From contig NC_056046.1 of the NCBI RefSeq assembly GCF_004379255.2, positions 9,238,001-9,302,000 on the forward strand: a DNA stretch of 64,000 bases, written 5' to 3'. The stretch is from Salvia splendens (Eukaryota > Streptophyta > Magnoliopsida > Lamiales > Lamiaceae). A program made the translations under genes and the position numbers. This document shows, piece by piece, positions 43,153 through 53,989 of this stretch (positions within the stretch are counted from its first letter, which is position 1; every line of letters starts with the position of its first letter). A model generated the notes under the pieces. It searched no databases and had not been told where the DNA came from. It saw nothing but the letters and a program-made list of their open reading frames with translations.

Positions 43153-45316
43153 ATGTTAGCTCTACTCTCTCTCTTCCTCTCAATCTTGCATCACTGCACC
43201 AATATTGCTGTGGTGACTTCTTTGAACGATGAAGGCATAGCTCTGTTTTCATTCAAGCAATCCATTGATTCAGACCCTCAAAGCTCACTCAGCAACTGGA
43301 ATTATTCCGACCAAACCCCGTGCTCATGGAATGGCATCACATGCAAACAACACAGAGTTGTTTCCATTAGCATTCCTAACAAGAAACTCTCTGGTTTTCT
43401 CTCTCCCTCTCTCGGCTCTCTCTCCGAGCTCCGCCATCTCAACTTGAGGAGCAATAGGTTTCATGGGGCCTTGCCCTCTCATCTCTTTAACGCTCGTGCT
43501 CTGCAAAGTTTGGTTCTTTATGGGAATTCCTTTTCTGGGCCTCTCCCTTTTGAGGTTGGAAACCTTGTATCACTTCAAATTTTAGATTTTTCGAACAATT
43601 TGTTAAGTGGGTCGTTTCCGTTGGCGTTGCTTCAGTGCAAGAGGTTGAGGTATCTTGATTTCAGTCATAATAATTTTACTGGGGTTTTGCCTTTTGGGAT
43701 TGGGGGGAACTTGGTTTTGTTGGAGAAGCTTTATCTTTCTTACAATGCATTTGGTGGTGTGATTCCTGATGATTTAGGGTCTTTGTCTAATTTGATAGGA
43801 ACCGTTGATTTGTCTCATAATCTGTTCAACGGTTCGATTCCGGCTAGTCTTGGCAATCTGCTGGAGAAAGTTTACATTGATCTAACATACAACAATTTAA
43901 CTGGTCCAATTCCACAAAATGGTTCTTTGGTGAACAGAGGGCCAACTGCATTTGTTGGGAATCTTGGTCTCTGTGGCCCTCCTCTCAAGAACCCTTGTTC
44001 TCCAAGTAATGAGGCGAATCCGCCCTCCTCGTTGCCATACTTGCCCTATAACTACCCTGTCCAAGATGGGGAGAGTGTTGGGAAAGTTGATGGAGAGAAG
44101 GGGTTGAGTAAAGCAACTGTAGCTGCCATTGTTGTGAGTGATGCTGTTGGCATTTGTGTGATAGGATTTTTACTCTCTTATTGTTATACGAGATATGCGA
44201 AGGCGAGGAGAGACCGTGCTAATGGCGGTGAGAAGGGGGGTGGAGGTAGGAAGCAGTGTTCATGCTTCCTGGGGGAAGAGTCAGATTCTTTATCTGAAAA
44301 TGCAGAGAAGTGTGATCTAGTGCATTTGGATGCAGAGGTGGCTTTTGACCTGGACGAGCTTTTGAAGGCGTCTGCATTCGTTCTTGGCAAGACCGGGATC
44401 GGGATTGTGTACAAAGTTGTGCTTGATGATGGCCTTAACTTGGCTGTTAGAAGGCTAGGGGAAGGAGGCTCACAGAGGTTTAAGGAATTCCAAAGTGAAG
44501 TTGAAGCAATTGCAAAGCTACGACATCCAAATTTAGTGACTCTTCGAGCTTATTATTGGTCAGTTGATGAGAAGTTACTCATATATGACTTCTTACCAAA
44601 TGGGAATCTCACTGCAGCCATCCATGGTGAGTTAGCCTCATAAAAATGCGTTCTTGATTGTTGTAGTTTCGATCTCTTTCTTGGTTTCTTGCTATTTTGC
44701 AGGGAACAATCCTCTTCCATGGTGTATGAGATTGAAGATAATGAGAGGAGTTGCAAAAGGCCTAGTTTATCTACATGAATGCAGTCTCAAGAAATATGTC
44801 CATGGTGATCTAAAGCCATCAAACATACTACTCGACCACAAGATGGAGGCGAAGATCTCTGATTTTGGCCTCGGCCACCTTGCTCACATAGCCGGTGGGG
44901 TGGGCACGCAGAAGCACCACCACCACCAAAGGCAGGGGAGCTATGTGTCTTCGGAGGTTGTCCCAACTTGGGCCTCTCCTGCAGCCTCCTATCGGGCTCC
45001 TGAGGCCGTGAAGGTGGTGAAGGCGTCCCAAAAATGGGACGTCTTCTCGTATAGGATGATACTGTTGGAAGTTGTGACTGGGAGATCAGTGGTGGATCTT
45101 GTGAAATGGGTGCAGCTATGCATTGAAGAGAAGAGGCCTCTCTCAGAAATATTGGATTTGCATTTGATTCAAGAAAATGGTGGTAGAAGAGAAGAGGAAG
45201 AGATGATGGGTGTGTTGAAGATTGCAGTGTTGTGCACACATTGTAGTCCTGATAGGAGGCCTTCAATGAGGCATGTTTCCGATGCTATGGAAAGACTCCC
45301 GCTTTCCCGTGATTAA
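43153..45316 (+). CDS. LRR receptor-like kinase, LRR-III/ZAR1-like, atypical kinase
   Basis: Two exons, 43,153-44,626 and 44,703-45,316, give 695 residues; the first ATG of the open frame is at 43,153. Order: signal peptide ([15 protein letters not shown]), LRR N-terminal cap ([19 protein letters not shown]), about six leucine-rich repeats, transmembrane helix ([21 protein letters not shown], about 320-345), then a kinase-like domain. The usual catalytic Lys reads LAVRRL, the HRD motif reads VHGDLKPSN, and DFG and APE are present, so catalysis may be weak or absent. Subdomain IX reads [10 protein letters not shown] where Gly is expected in place of Arg, and the following loop is short. It resembles Arabidopsis At2g01210 (ZAR1), from memory. 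It may act as a signalling scaffold. Confidence 0.85.
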
Positions 45317-47090
45317 AAGTTCGTTCGAGCCCATTTAGCAAAATTGGCCGTGTTGGTTTGTGAGTTACGTGGCGTATTAGTTTTATTCTTATTTTCTTTT
45401 CTTTTTTGTATTTTGGTTGTTACATGGTGAAATTATTCATTTGTAACATACGAATCTGATTAAATTATTGCATTGTTTTTGCTATTGGTGATATATTCTC
45501 CTCTGTGGTGGTGAAAATGTGACAAATAATCATTAAATATCCGTAGGCGCTGATAATTATGGGATTGGTGGGGACATCACATCACAGCATCCAAGCTTGA
45601 TCATCATTCAATTAAATCACTTTCTAGATCATATGACCGTTAGTCACTCCAACTCTTTGATAAGTCCGAACTTCACTAAATCACAAGTGATAAATTTGAA
45701 ATAAAAAGTCTCAATTTCAGATAGGGTCATGCCATCATGCCCGGCTAGGCTAGGCTCGCCTCCGGCCAAGACTATGCTTGGAAAGGGCCGGGCTTTTTGC
45801 GTATAACGGAACTGACCCGACCAGACCTAGGACTACACGGTACTAATTGGGATGATTATAGTAAATCTAAAATTTTTCTTGATTTATGATATTTGACAGT
45901 AGACAAGTGCATCAATGGAGTAGGTATTCTCCTATCATGCTCATATTTCTTTGGTCATACAAATGATAATAGTTAGGCATCCTCATCCATCCGCCAATCA
46001 AGGAAATTAAGATGGACAAGTTGTTGAACAATGAGGCAATTTGGGTTTAGGGATTCTTCCAACAGTAGTTGATTTATTATATGCCAATTAAGTCAATGTT
46101 AGTTCTCTTGTTTGGCATGGCTTGAGAATTTTGGTGTGTTTTCTTTTTCATATGATTGATGTGCTGCAATTTGTTCCTATGTTTGCTTAGGGTCAAGCAG
46201 TCTAATACTTAAATGTTCCAGAAGCAAAATATTACATATGCAGTTTGACAAATTTAGTAACCTATGGGAGATTTCTTATTCTGTGTGTAAAATATGAGTA
46301 CTTAATAAAAACCTGACCTAATAAAGAGAACAAGAGGTGACACAATCGGTACTATGCTAAAAATGCTAGTACTAGCAGGAGTAATAGATTATTTTAGTAA
46401 TTTGATACTCGTATTACTCTAATTACTAAATGTTTTGATTACACTCTAACCATTTTCAGGAGAAATAACTATACGTGACAATTTTTTACTGATAAATTTT
46501 GTGTCGACAACAAGAACCATACAATGAGAAAAATAAATCAATAAATTGATTCCACATCCTTACACAAGAATTCCAACTCGTCCTCTAAATATATTCAATC
46601 AAATATAACCTCAATTATTTCTAAGCAAATTCATAAATATATTCTGCTTGTCAACATGCCCATAAATCTTACACTAAATAGCAATCAAAACAGCGATACC
46701 ATAGATACGATATACTAGTCCAGTTGCTTACCGGCCCTAGGCCCTAAGCGCTCCTATTTTTATAGCCAATTTCATAACACAAGTTGGATAAGTTTTAAAT
46801 ATCTCAAAAGTTTTTAGTGAATTTCAGACTCCATACATTTTTTAAAAAGAGATCAATAATGACTTTTGATTCCGTATTCACCTCATGGCTATTCGAAAAA
46901 TCAACTTATTGGATAGAGTAGAAGTGTCTTATCTTTTAAGTTGTGATATCGTTATTCATTGACTAGTCTTTTATCTCTTAGTCGCATCTAAAAATTGAAC
47001 TCATTATTCTTAAGTTAAATAAGATTGAGAGACTTAATCGCATTACTATTCTTATACAAATTAAAGTTGACTCTTTCTTTCTCACTTGTG
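45317..47090. other. AT-rich intergenic region
   Basis: No gene is seen. A GC-richer patch at 45,725-45,830 (gcccggctaggctaggctcg) looks like a short repeat fragment. Confidence 0.35.
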
Positions 47091-47093
47091 TAA

Positions 47094-47652
47094 GGGCATC
47101 AATAACCTCGTTCCCATTCCGGCCCCAAGTCCCCTCCACGTCATCATTCCTCTACAGTTGCGGCCCAGGCCCCAACTGCTGTAACCCTGCAGTCCGCAAC
47201 TCGGGCCGCAACTAATAAATGACACTATTCACAACTCCAACATATTTTGAACGTAAAATAAAAAACGTCGGAAATTTATAACATGGAAAATTTAATTTCA
47301 CCGAATACTGCAAAATTACTACATATAAATTTTAAAACTGAAAATAAAATACATAAAAACATAAAATTTTAAAAAAACATAAAAACATAAAATTTTAAAA
47401 AAATTTCGAATTTAAAAAAATAAAAAATAAAAATCGGTTGCGGCCCGACCCGAGGAGCGTGTAACGCTGGGCCGGGACTTTCCAGTTGCGGCCCGTCACC
47501 GTGCAACGCCGTCCCAGGCCGGGACGCGGGACGCTCGCCAGGCCGGGAACGCGGCCCCGGGACCGGCCTGGGCCGTGACTCTCCTCCGTGTAACGCATGG
47601 GACGGGCTGGGATTCGCGACTTGCGGCCCGGCCCGCCGCATTACCGATGCTC
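47094..47652. mobile_element. Harbinger-like element E, no ORF
   Basis: A 559-bp element with ends gggcatc and gatgctc, flanked by TAA at 47,091-47,093 and 47,653-47,655. The outer parts are GC-rich (ggccgcaactcgggccgcaac on the left in part, gcggcccggcccgccg on the right) around an AT-rich core. It has the end sequence and duplication of element D but no Myb/SANT-like frame. Confidence 0.6.
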
Positions 47653-47655
47653 TAA

Positions 47656-47902
47656 TACTCCCTTCATCCCAAGTTACTTGAGTCGTATTCCATTTTGGGT
47701 TGTCCCAAGTTACTTGAGTCATTTCTCTTTTTGACTAAAAACAAAACATCTAATCTTACCTACTTTATTCTTTCTTTTACTCTACTATCTCTTCTTTCTT
47801 TTACTTTATTCTCACATCTACTTTATTTAACTCAATAAACACAACTTTCTTAAATCTCGTACCGAAAAGAAACGCCTCAAGTAACGTGGGACGGAGGGAG
47901 TA
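47656..47902. mobile_element. Stowaway-like MITE
   Basis: From tactcccttcatcccaagtt to gtgggacggagggagta, about 247 bp with the TA dinucleotides, directly next to element E. Confidence 0.75.
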
Positions 47903-48021
47903 TACTAATAATGGTCAAAATCAGATTCGAATGCTCGTATCGAAAATAGGATCGATCAGTGATTCCAATAGAACTCGATTTACACCCCTTTCCATGAAAG
48001 AGTTCATATACGAGGCCACAC

Positions 48022-48535
48022 TGATAGGGACTCAACGTTGGAGGAAGGAGTACGCACGGAAGAAGGGCCGTCGCCGAGGGCGGAGCAGGCTGGAGCCCAA
48101 ACTAACGAGCCCAATATCAAGACCAAGACCGCGAAGAAGTTAGTTCCGCCAAGGGAGGAACGCCCGAAGCGCAACGCGCCTCGGCCCAGCAAGTACAACG
48201 ATTTCGTGCCAAGATAATTAGAAGATTTTATTTGCTTTATTTTTGCTTCTAGAGATATTATTGTGTTTCCTTAAATAACGTTTTTTTTTGCTTAATTAGA
48301 TAGAGTCAAATCTTTTCGGGTTTTCTTCTTGATTCTTTCCCGAATCGTAAGTCCGAATCAAGTAGGGGGAATTCTATATATTATAGAATTCCTATAGATC
48401 GAGTCTTGAGAAATAAGTAATACAAATTGCCTATTGTCTCAACCCTAGTTCTCGTCCATAATTCCCAGCACCTCCACTGGGGCAATTCTTCAAACATCTT
48501 GCATACAATCTGAGATAGGACCTTAAACCCTATCA
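48022..48535 (+). repeat. 5' LTR
   Basis: 514 bp. A near-palindrome gaattctata...tatagaattc at 48,369-48,391 contains the likely TATA element. The LTR begins with sequence that is coding in the 3' LTR. Confidence 0.9.
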
Positions 48536-48603
48536 ACTGGTGCTTCATTGCGCTACTCTTCCTCCGTTTTTTTTTTACCATCACCACCATTGTTCAGCCT
48601 ATC

Positions 48604-51600
48604 ATGGCATCCGACGACGTCAACACCGGTGGAGACCCTTCTCTTGCCTACACCCTTGAAGAATTGGGCCAGACCATGTTCGATATCAAAGTCCGCATCG
48701 CCGGGGATGAAAAGAAGATCCAATCGAACCGCTTCGCTCAGGAAGCCTTCGAACGACAACAAACACAGTGGAATAAGAGCATGGATGATCACATGACGCG
48801 TCTGATAACGGCCGTCGAGAATCTGGGAAAAAAGCCCCCTGATGCCGCGACGCATATGTCGTCGGCAACGCCGCCCCGGGGCTGGAAATTACCGCCCTCG
48901 CACACGATCAGGCCGGTGGGGTTTAATCAGGACTCTTGGCCGAAGTTGAAGATGGATCCACCCCGATTCAATGGTGATGGCGTGGGTTTGTGGATCAAGA
49001 AAATTCAGAAATTTTATAATCATACTTTCACGTCGTTATCCGACCGTTTGTATCTGACGGAGTTCCTTCTTGATGATGCGGCGGAGGAATGGTTTGAGTG
49101 GTGGGAATCTAATAATAAGGACCGAGGTTGGGATGACTTCTTGCTCGACATCAAACGGCGCTTCGACCCCGATTTGTATGAAGATTATGTGGGTCGTTTG
49201 GCAACCCTACGCCAGAAGGGATCGTTGGAGTCATATCTAGCCGAGTTCAAACCACTGTTACGGAAGGTGACCCACGTGGGCGATGACACTCTAACATCGT
49301 TATTTGTCGCCGGGTTGTCCGCACCCCTCAAGCACGAATTACTGATTCGACGTCCCGCATCCCTCAGCGATGCTATCTCTCTGGCGCAGCAACTTGCTGC
49401 GTGTCACACGGCCTCTCACACCAGCCAGTCATCTGGATCGCGTTCGGCTTGGCAACATCGCGATGGCAAACAGTACCAGAAACCTCAGAGCCCCTCCCCG
49501 AAGCAACCTGATCTTGTTCGCTTGCCAAATCCATACCAGAAGCAACAACGTGAAGCACAAGCTCCATTTGATTATCCTGTGGTCCGCGTTTCGGCGGCGG
49601 AGCGAGCGGACCGCACAAAACGGGGTCTGTGTTGGTATTGCCCGGAACCGTACTCGCGTTCGCACGTTTGCAGCAAGAAGTTTTATGCCCTTATGGGCGA
49701 GGATGAGGAGGGCGACCCAGAGCATGACATGGAGGACCCTCTGGACGGCGAGGAGGCTGAAAATATGGTAATTTCGGGCGATGTATCCCGCATTCTGGTT
49801 ATTGGACCCAAGCTCCGACCCCGTTCAATCCGAATTACTGGCATGATATATGAGGCTCCGGTGTCCGTGCTGATCGATGGCGGCAGCACACATAATTTCA
49901 TCAAACCCGCCGTCGCCGAACAGCTAAGTCTTTCATTGCATACTATTTCTCCATTTCGGGTTTTTGTCGGCAATGGTGCTTCGTTGCGATGCGATTATGT
50001 GAGCCTCAACACCCCTATTTCTCTGCAGGGTAATTGCTTCGACATCGATCTGTTTCTACTGCAGGTCGAGGGCCCCGACGTCATTTTGGGCGTCCAATGG
50101 TTACAGGAATTGGGCAAGGTGGCTTTGGATTTCCGCCATCTAACCATGGAATTTTTATGGAATCAGTCACGGGTTACTCTGACAGGCGAGGACAAACCGC
50201 CCAGGCAAGTCTCCTACAACAACCTATTTTCGCTTATCAGTCACGATAGCGAGTCGGATTTATTTGAGATCGTTCCGCTGGGTCCAGATCAGACAGGGGA
50301 CCTCACACCCCAGACAACCATCGATCCCGCCCTGACGTCAGTTCTGGTTCAATTTGCTGATGTGTTTGAGGTACCAGCTGGTTTACCACCTGCCCGCTGC
50401 TGGGATCACCGAATACACATACCTCAGTCAACCAAACCCATCAACGTACGACCATACCGCTACCCGCATTTTCAGAAAGCAGAAATTGAGCGCCAAGTGA
50501 AGGAGATGCTCTCTCAAGGGGTTATACAAAATAGTACAAGCCCTTTTAGTTCGCCAGTCCTCTTGGTCCGTAAGAAAGATGGCACATTTCGGTTCTGTGT
50601 GGACTACCGCGCCCTCAACGCGGCAACTACTCCAGATCACTTCTCTATACCTACCGCAGACGAGCTATTTGATGAGCTTCATGCAGCAGTGATTTTCTCA
50701 AAACTGGACCTTCGTTCGGGGTATCACCAAATAAGGATGCATATCAACGATATCCACAAGACGGCCTTTCGCACTCACGATGGCCACTTTGAGTTCTTAG
50801 TAATGCCGTTCGGCTTGACAAATGCGCCGTCCACTTTCCAGGCGGCGATGAACGGTATCTTTAAACCATTTCTTCGTCAGTTCGTTATCGTATTTTTTGA
50901 TGATATATTGGTCTACAGCAACTCTGTAGAGGAGCACAGTCATCACCTCCGTGAGGTTCTATCGATCCTCAGGGAAAACTCATTCTTTATCAAGAAGTCA
51001 AAATGTGCATTTGGTGTGTTGACGATTGATTATCTGGGCCATATTCTATCTGCTGGAGAGTTGCGGGTCGACCCAGCAAAAATCGAGGCCATGATGGTTT
51101 GGCCGACGCCAACCAATATCAGACGTCTGCGAGGTTTTCTCGGGCTCACAGGGTACTATCAACGATTTGTGCAAAATTATTCGGTTATTGCAGCCCCTCT
51201 GACGGAACTGCTCAAGAAAGACTCCTTTATTTGGAGTGAGGCAGCAGCGGCAAGTTTCACAGCCCTCAAGGAGGCAATGAGCTCCACCCCAGTCCTCCGT
51301 CTTCCAGATTTTTCCTTGCCTTTTGTGATTGAAACGTATGCTTCCGACTTCGGCATCGGGGCGGTGCTTATGCAGCAGGGGCACCCCGTTGCCTACTTTA
51401 GTAAGAAGTTGGGACCGCGTCGTCGCATCGCGTCTATATACCATAAAGAACTTTACGCTATTGTTGAAGCGGTACAGAAATGGCGGCAATATCTGTTGGG
51501 TCGGGAGTTCATAATTCGCAGTGATCAGCGGAGTTTAAAGGACCTTCTCTCTCAAGTAGTGCAAACACCAGATCAACAATTTTATGTCCGCAAACTCATG

Positions 51601-53376
51601 GGGTTTAAATTTACGATTGAGTACAAGTCGGGAGCATCAAATAAAGTGGCAGACGCCTTGTCCCGCCGCGATGATGACAACACAGATTCCGCGGCACAGT
51701 TATTTTCGTTGTATGCTCGCCCAATTCCAGCGGTTATAGAGACGATTCGGCGCGAGAATGAGCAGCTTCCGGATCTGCTAGCTTTGCACCAGGCGTTTAC
51801 TGCCGGCATCGCCCCGCCTAACATCTCGGTCGTGGACGGATTGCTATATTTCAAAAGGCGGTTGTACCTCAGCCGAGATTCTCTTACACGGACAGCTATC
51901 CTCGGTGAGTGTCACGACTCGCCTGCCGCCGGCCACCCCGGAGAGCGCAGGACCCTCGCTCGTGTGTCCGCTGTTTTCTATTGGCCGGGCCTCCGTCGCG
52001 ACGTGCGTGAGTATGTGGCGGCCTGCTTCACTTGTCAAGCAACAAAATATGTGCGAGATAAGCCCAACGGCCTTATTCAACCATTGCCTATTCCCGGTAT
52101 GGTGTGGGAGGCGGCATCCATGGATTTCATTGTTGGACTTCCTCCTTCGCAGGGATATACGGCTGTCATGGTGGTCGTTGACCGATTGTCGAAATACGCC
52201 CACTTCGGCGCGCTGAAACCGGGCTTCGATGCCCCCCGCGTGGCCCGGCTATTTGTTGACACGGTGGTAAAATTACATGGTTTTCCTGCTAAGTTATTAT
52301 CCGACCGCGACTCCATTTTCATGAGTGAATTTTGGGATGATCTGTTGAAGCTTAGTGGCACCAAGTTGCAGTTTACGACGGCCTATCACCCCCAAACCGA
52401 CGGCCAATCGGAGGTTACTAATAGAGCTTTGGAGCAGTACTTGCGGGCTTTCACCTTTGATCGCCCCGCAAGGTGGTTCGCGCTGCTTCCCTGGGCGGAG
52501 TTAGCACTTAACTGTAGCGTGAACGCGAGCATAGGAATGTCCCCTTTCCAAGCGTTGTATGGGCGGGAGCCACCCAACCTTTTTGCGACTTACCCACGAC
52601 CGTCGCACAACACGGCAGTGGAAGAATTGCTGACCGAGAGGCAGGAGACGCTACAGACCTTGAAGAGGCGCATTGCCCGTGCGCAGGATTCTATGGCGGA
52701 ATATGCTAATCGCCATCGTCGGGACATCGAGTTTAACGTGGGCGACCGCGTGTTACTGAAGCTCCAGCCGTACCGCCAGCTTTCTGTCAGCAAACCATTA
52801 TCAAACAAGCTGGCTCGGCGCTATTTTGGTCCCTACGAGATCACCGAGCGTGTGGGCAAAGTGGCGTATCGTCTGCGCTTACCAGCAGAAAGCAGGATCC
52901 ATAATGTTTTTCACGTTTCTTTGTTGAAGAAATTCGTGCCATTTATTTCGGCGACGATGAACTTGCCGGCTTCTTTCCGGCGAAGCGATCCCTATGACAC
53001 CCCAATTTGCGCCTCTGAGTCCCGCACAGTGTTGGTGAACGGCATTCCACAGGAGCAGTGGTCGGTTGGTTGGTCTTCAGATGGCGGCGTTACACGATCA
53101 TGGGAATCAGCTGCTTTGCTTAGGGAACACTTTCCTGATCTTCACCTTGAGGACAAGGTGGCTCTCGTCGATGGGGGAGTTGATAGGGACTCAACGTTGG
53201 AGGAAGGAGTACGCACGGAAGAAGGGCCGTCGCCGAGGGCGGAGCAGGCTGGAGCCCAAACTAACGAGCCCAATATCAAGACCAAGACCGCGAAGAAGTT
53301 AGTTCCGCCAAGGGAGGAACGCCCGAAGCGCAACGCGCCTCGGCCCAGCAAGTACAACGATTTCGTGCCAAGATAA
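48604..53376 (+). CDS. Gag-pol polyprotein of the chromovirus-type element
   Basis: A 1,590-residue uninterrupted ORF. Approximate order: gag domain 110-290 (LDDAAEEWFEWWE, LATLRQKGSLESYLAEF), zinc knuckle near 340 (GLCWYCPEPYSRSHVC), protease near 424 with LIDGGSTHNFI (Gly follows the catalytic Asp), reverse transcriptase 600-800 (FCVDYRALN, VMPFGLTNAP, FFDDILVYS), RNase H from about 905, integrase zinc finger near 1,110-1,150, integrase core 1,175-1,330 (MDFIVGLP, LSDRDSIF, TAYHPQTDGQSE), and a C-terminal chromodomain-like segment (QEQWSVGWSSDGGVTRSWE). The first RNase H Asp appears to be Tyr (ETYASD, codon 51,337-51,339). The last 65 codons lie inside the 3' LTR. Despite its length it may be enzymatically impaired. 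Confidence 0.9.
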   Translation: MASDDVNTGGDPSLAYTLEELGQTMFDIKVRIAGDEKKIQSNRFAQEAFERQQTQWNKSMDDHMTRLITAVENLGKKPPDAATHMSSATPPRGWKLPPSHTIRPVGFNQDSWPKLKMDPPRFNGDGVGLWIKKIQKFYNHTFTSLSDRLYLTEFLLDDAAEEWFEWWESNNKDRGWDDFLLDIKRRFDPDLYEDYVGRLATLRQKGSLESYLAEFKPLLRKVTHVGDDTLTSLFVAGLSAPLKHELLIRRPASLSDAISLAQQLAACHTASHTSQSSGSRSAWQHRDGKQYQKPQSPSPKQPDLVRLPNPYQKQQREAQAPFDYPVVRVSAAERADRTKRGLCWYCPEPYSRSHVCSKKFYALMGEDEEGDPEHDMEDPLDGEEAENMVISGDVSRILVIGPKLRPRSIRITGMIYEAPVSVLIDGGSTHNFIKPAVAEQLSLSLHTISPFRVFVGNGASLRCDYVSLNTPISLQGNCFDIDLFLLQVEGPDVILGVQWLQELGKVALDFRHLTMEFLWNQSRVTLTGEDKPPRQVSYNNLFSLISHDSESDLFEIVPLGPDQTGDLTPQTTIDPALTSVLVQFADVFEVPAGLPPARCWDHRIHIPQSTKPINVRPYRYPHFQKAEIERQVKEMLSQGVIQNSTSPFSSPVLLVRKKDGTFRFCVDYRALNAATTPDHFSIPTADELFDELHAAVIFSKLDLRSGYHQIRMHINDIHKTAFRTHDGHFEFLVMPFGLTNAPSTFQAAMNGIFKPFLRQFVIVFFDDILVYSNSVEEHSHHLREVLSILRENSFFIKKSKCAFGVLTIDYLGHILSAGELRVDPAKIEAMMVWPTPTNIRRLRGFLGLTGYYQRFVQNYSVIAAPLTELLKKDSFIWSEAAAASFTALKEAMSSTPVLRLPDFSLPFVIETYASDFGIGAVLMQQGHPVAYFSKKLGPRRRIASIYHKELYAIVEAVQKWRQYLLGREFIIRSDQRSLKDLLSQVVQTPDQQFYVRKLMGFKFTIEYKSGASNKVADALSRRDDDNTDSAAQLFSLYARPIPAVIETIRRENEQLPDLLALHQAFTAGIAPPNISVVDGLLYFKRRLYLSRDSLTRTAILGECHDSPAAGHPGERRTLARVSAVFYWPGLRRDVREYVAACFTCQATKYVRDKPNGLIQPLPIPGMVWEAASMDFIVGLPPSQGYTAVMVVVDRLSKYAHFGALKPGFDAPRVARLFVDTVVKLHGFPAKLLSDRDSIFMSEFWDDLLKLSGTKLQFTTAYHPQTDGQSEVTNRALEQYLRAFTFDRPARWFALLPWAELALNCSVNASIGMSPFQALYGREPPNLFATYPRPSHNTAVEELLTERQETLQTLKRRIARAQDSMAEYANRHRRDIEFNVGDRVLLKLQPYRQLSVSKPLSNKLARRYFGPYEITERVGKVAYRLRLPAESRIHNVFHVSLLKKFVPFISATMNLPASFRRSDPYDTPICASESRTVLVNGIPQEQWSVGWSSDGGVTRSWESAALLREHFPDLHLEDKVALVDGGVDRDSTLEEGVRTEEGPSPRAEQAGAQTNEPNIKTKTAKKLVPPREERPKRNAPRPSKYNDFVPR

Positions 53377-53695
53377 TTAGAAGATTTTATTTGCTTTATT
53401 TTTGCTTCTAGAGATATTATTGTGTTTCCTTAAATAACGTTTTTTTTTTGCTTAATTAGATAGAGTCAAATCTTTTCGGGTTTTCTTCTTGATTCTTTCC
53501 CGAATCGTAAGTCCGAATCAAGTAGGGGGAATTCTATATATTATAGAATTCCTATAGATCGAGTCTTGAGAAATAAGTAATACAAATTGCCTATTGTCTC
53601 AACCCTAGTTCTCGTCCATAATTCCCAGCACCTCCACTGGGGCAATTCTTCAAACATCTTGCATACAATCTGAGATAGGACCTTAAACCCTATCA
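53181..53695 (+). repeat. 3' LTR
   Basis: 515 bp, followed by the CACAC duplication at 53,696-53,700. It contains the end of the gag-pol ORF (stop at 53,376). Confidence 0.9.
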
Positions 53696-53989
53696 CACAC
53701 CTGGTTAATATCCCCAAAAAAAAGGATAAATTCATTTTCTCAGGTCTTAAAACAGATACTTCAAAATTCATCACTACAAAAAAGATAGCCATACCATACA
53801 TCAATATATAAAACGCGAAATGAAATATACCTTAAGACAAATAAAGATAAATCATAAAAAAAATTAAATGAAGACCGTCCAAGTCCACGTAGGTAAATCT
53901 AAACTCCATAGTCATCAATGGCGAGAGTTGACATTAGATAGTTAGTAGTACAACACTTTAGTGAAATATTACAGCATAGTTTAATCAAG

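Larger units (their letters stand above)
48022..53695 (+). mobile_element. Ty3/gypsy chromovirus-type LTR retrotransposon, near intact
   Basis: A 5,674-bp element with 514- and 515-bp LTRs that differ by eye only in a T-run length, ends tgataggg...ccctatca, and target duplication CACAC on both sides. Primer-binding region ctggtgcttcattg follows the 5' LTR; gatgggggag precedes the 3' LTR. One gag-pol ORF fills the interior. It lies about 300 bp beyond the stop of the IAA32-like gene, between it and the receptor kinase gene. Confidence 0.9.

Noticed and set aside
47369..47722. Pro/Arg-rich ORF of 117 codons
   Set aside because: It is generated by the GC-rich arm of transposable element E and runs into the adjacent MITE.
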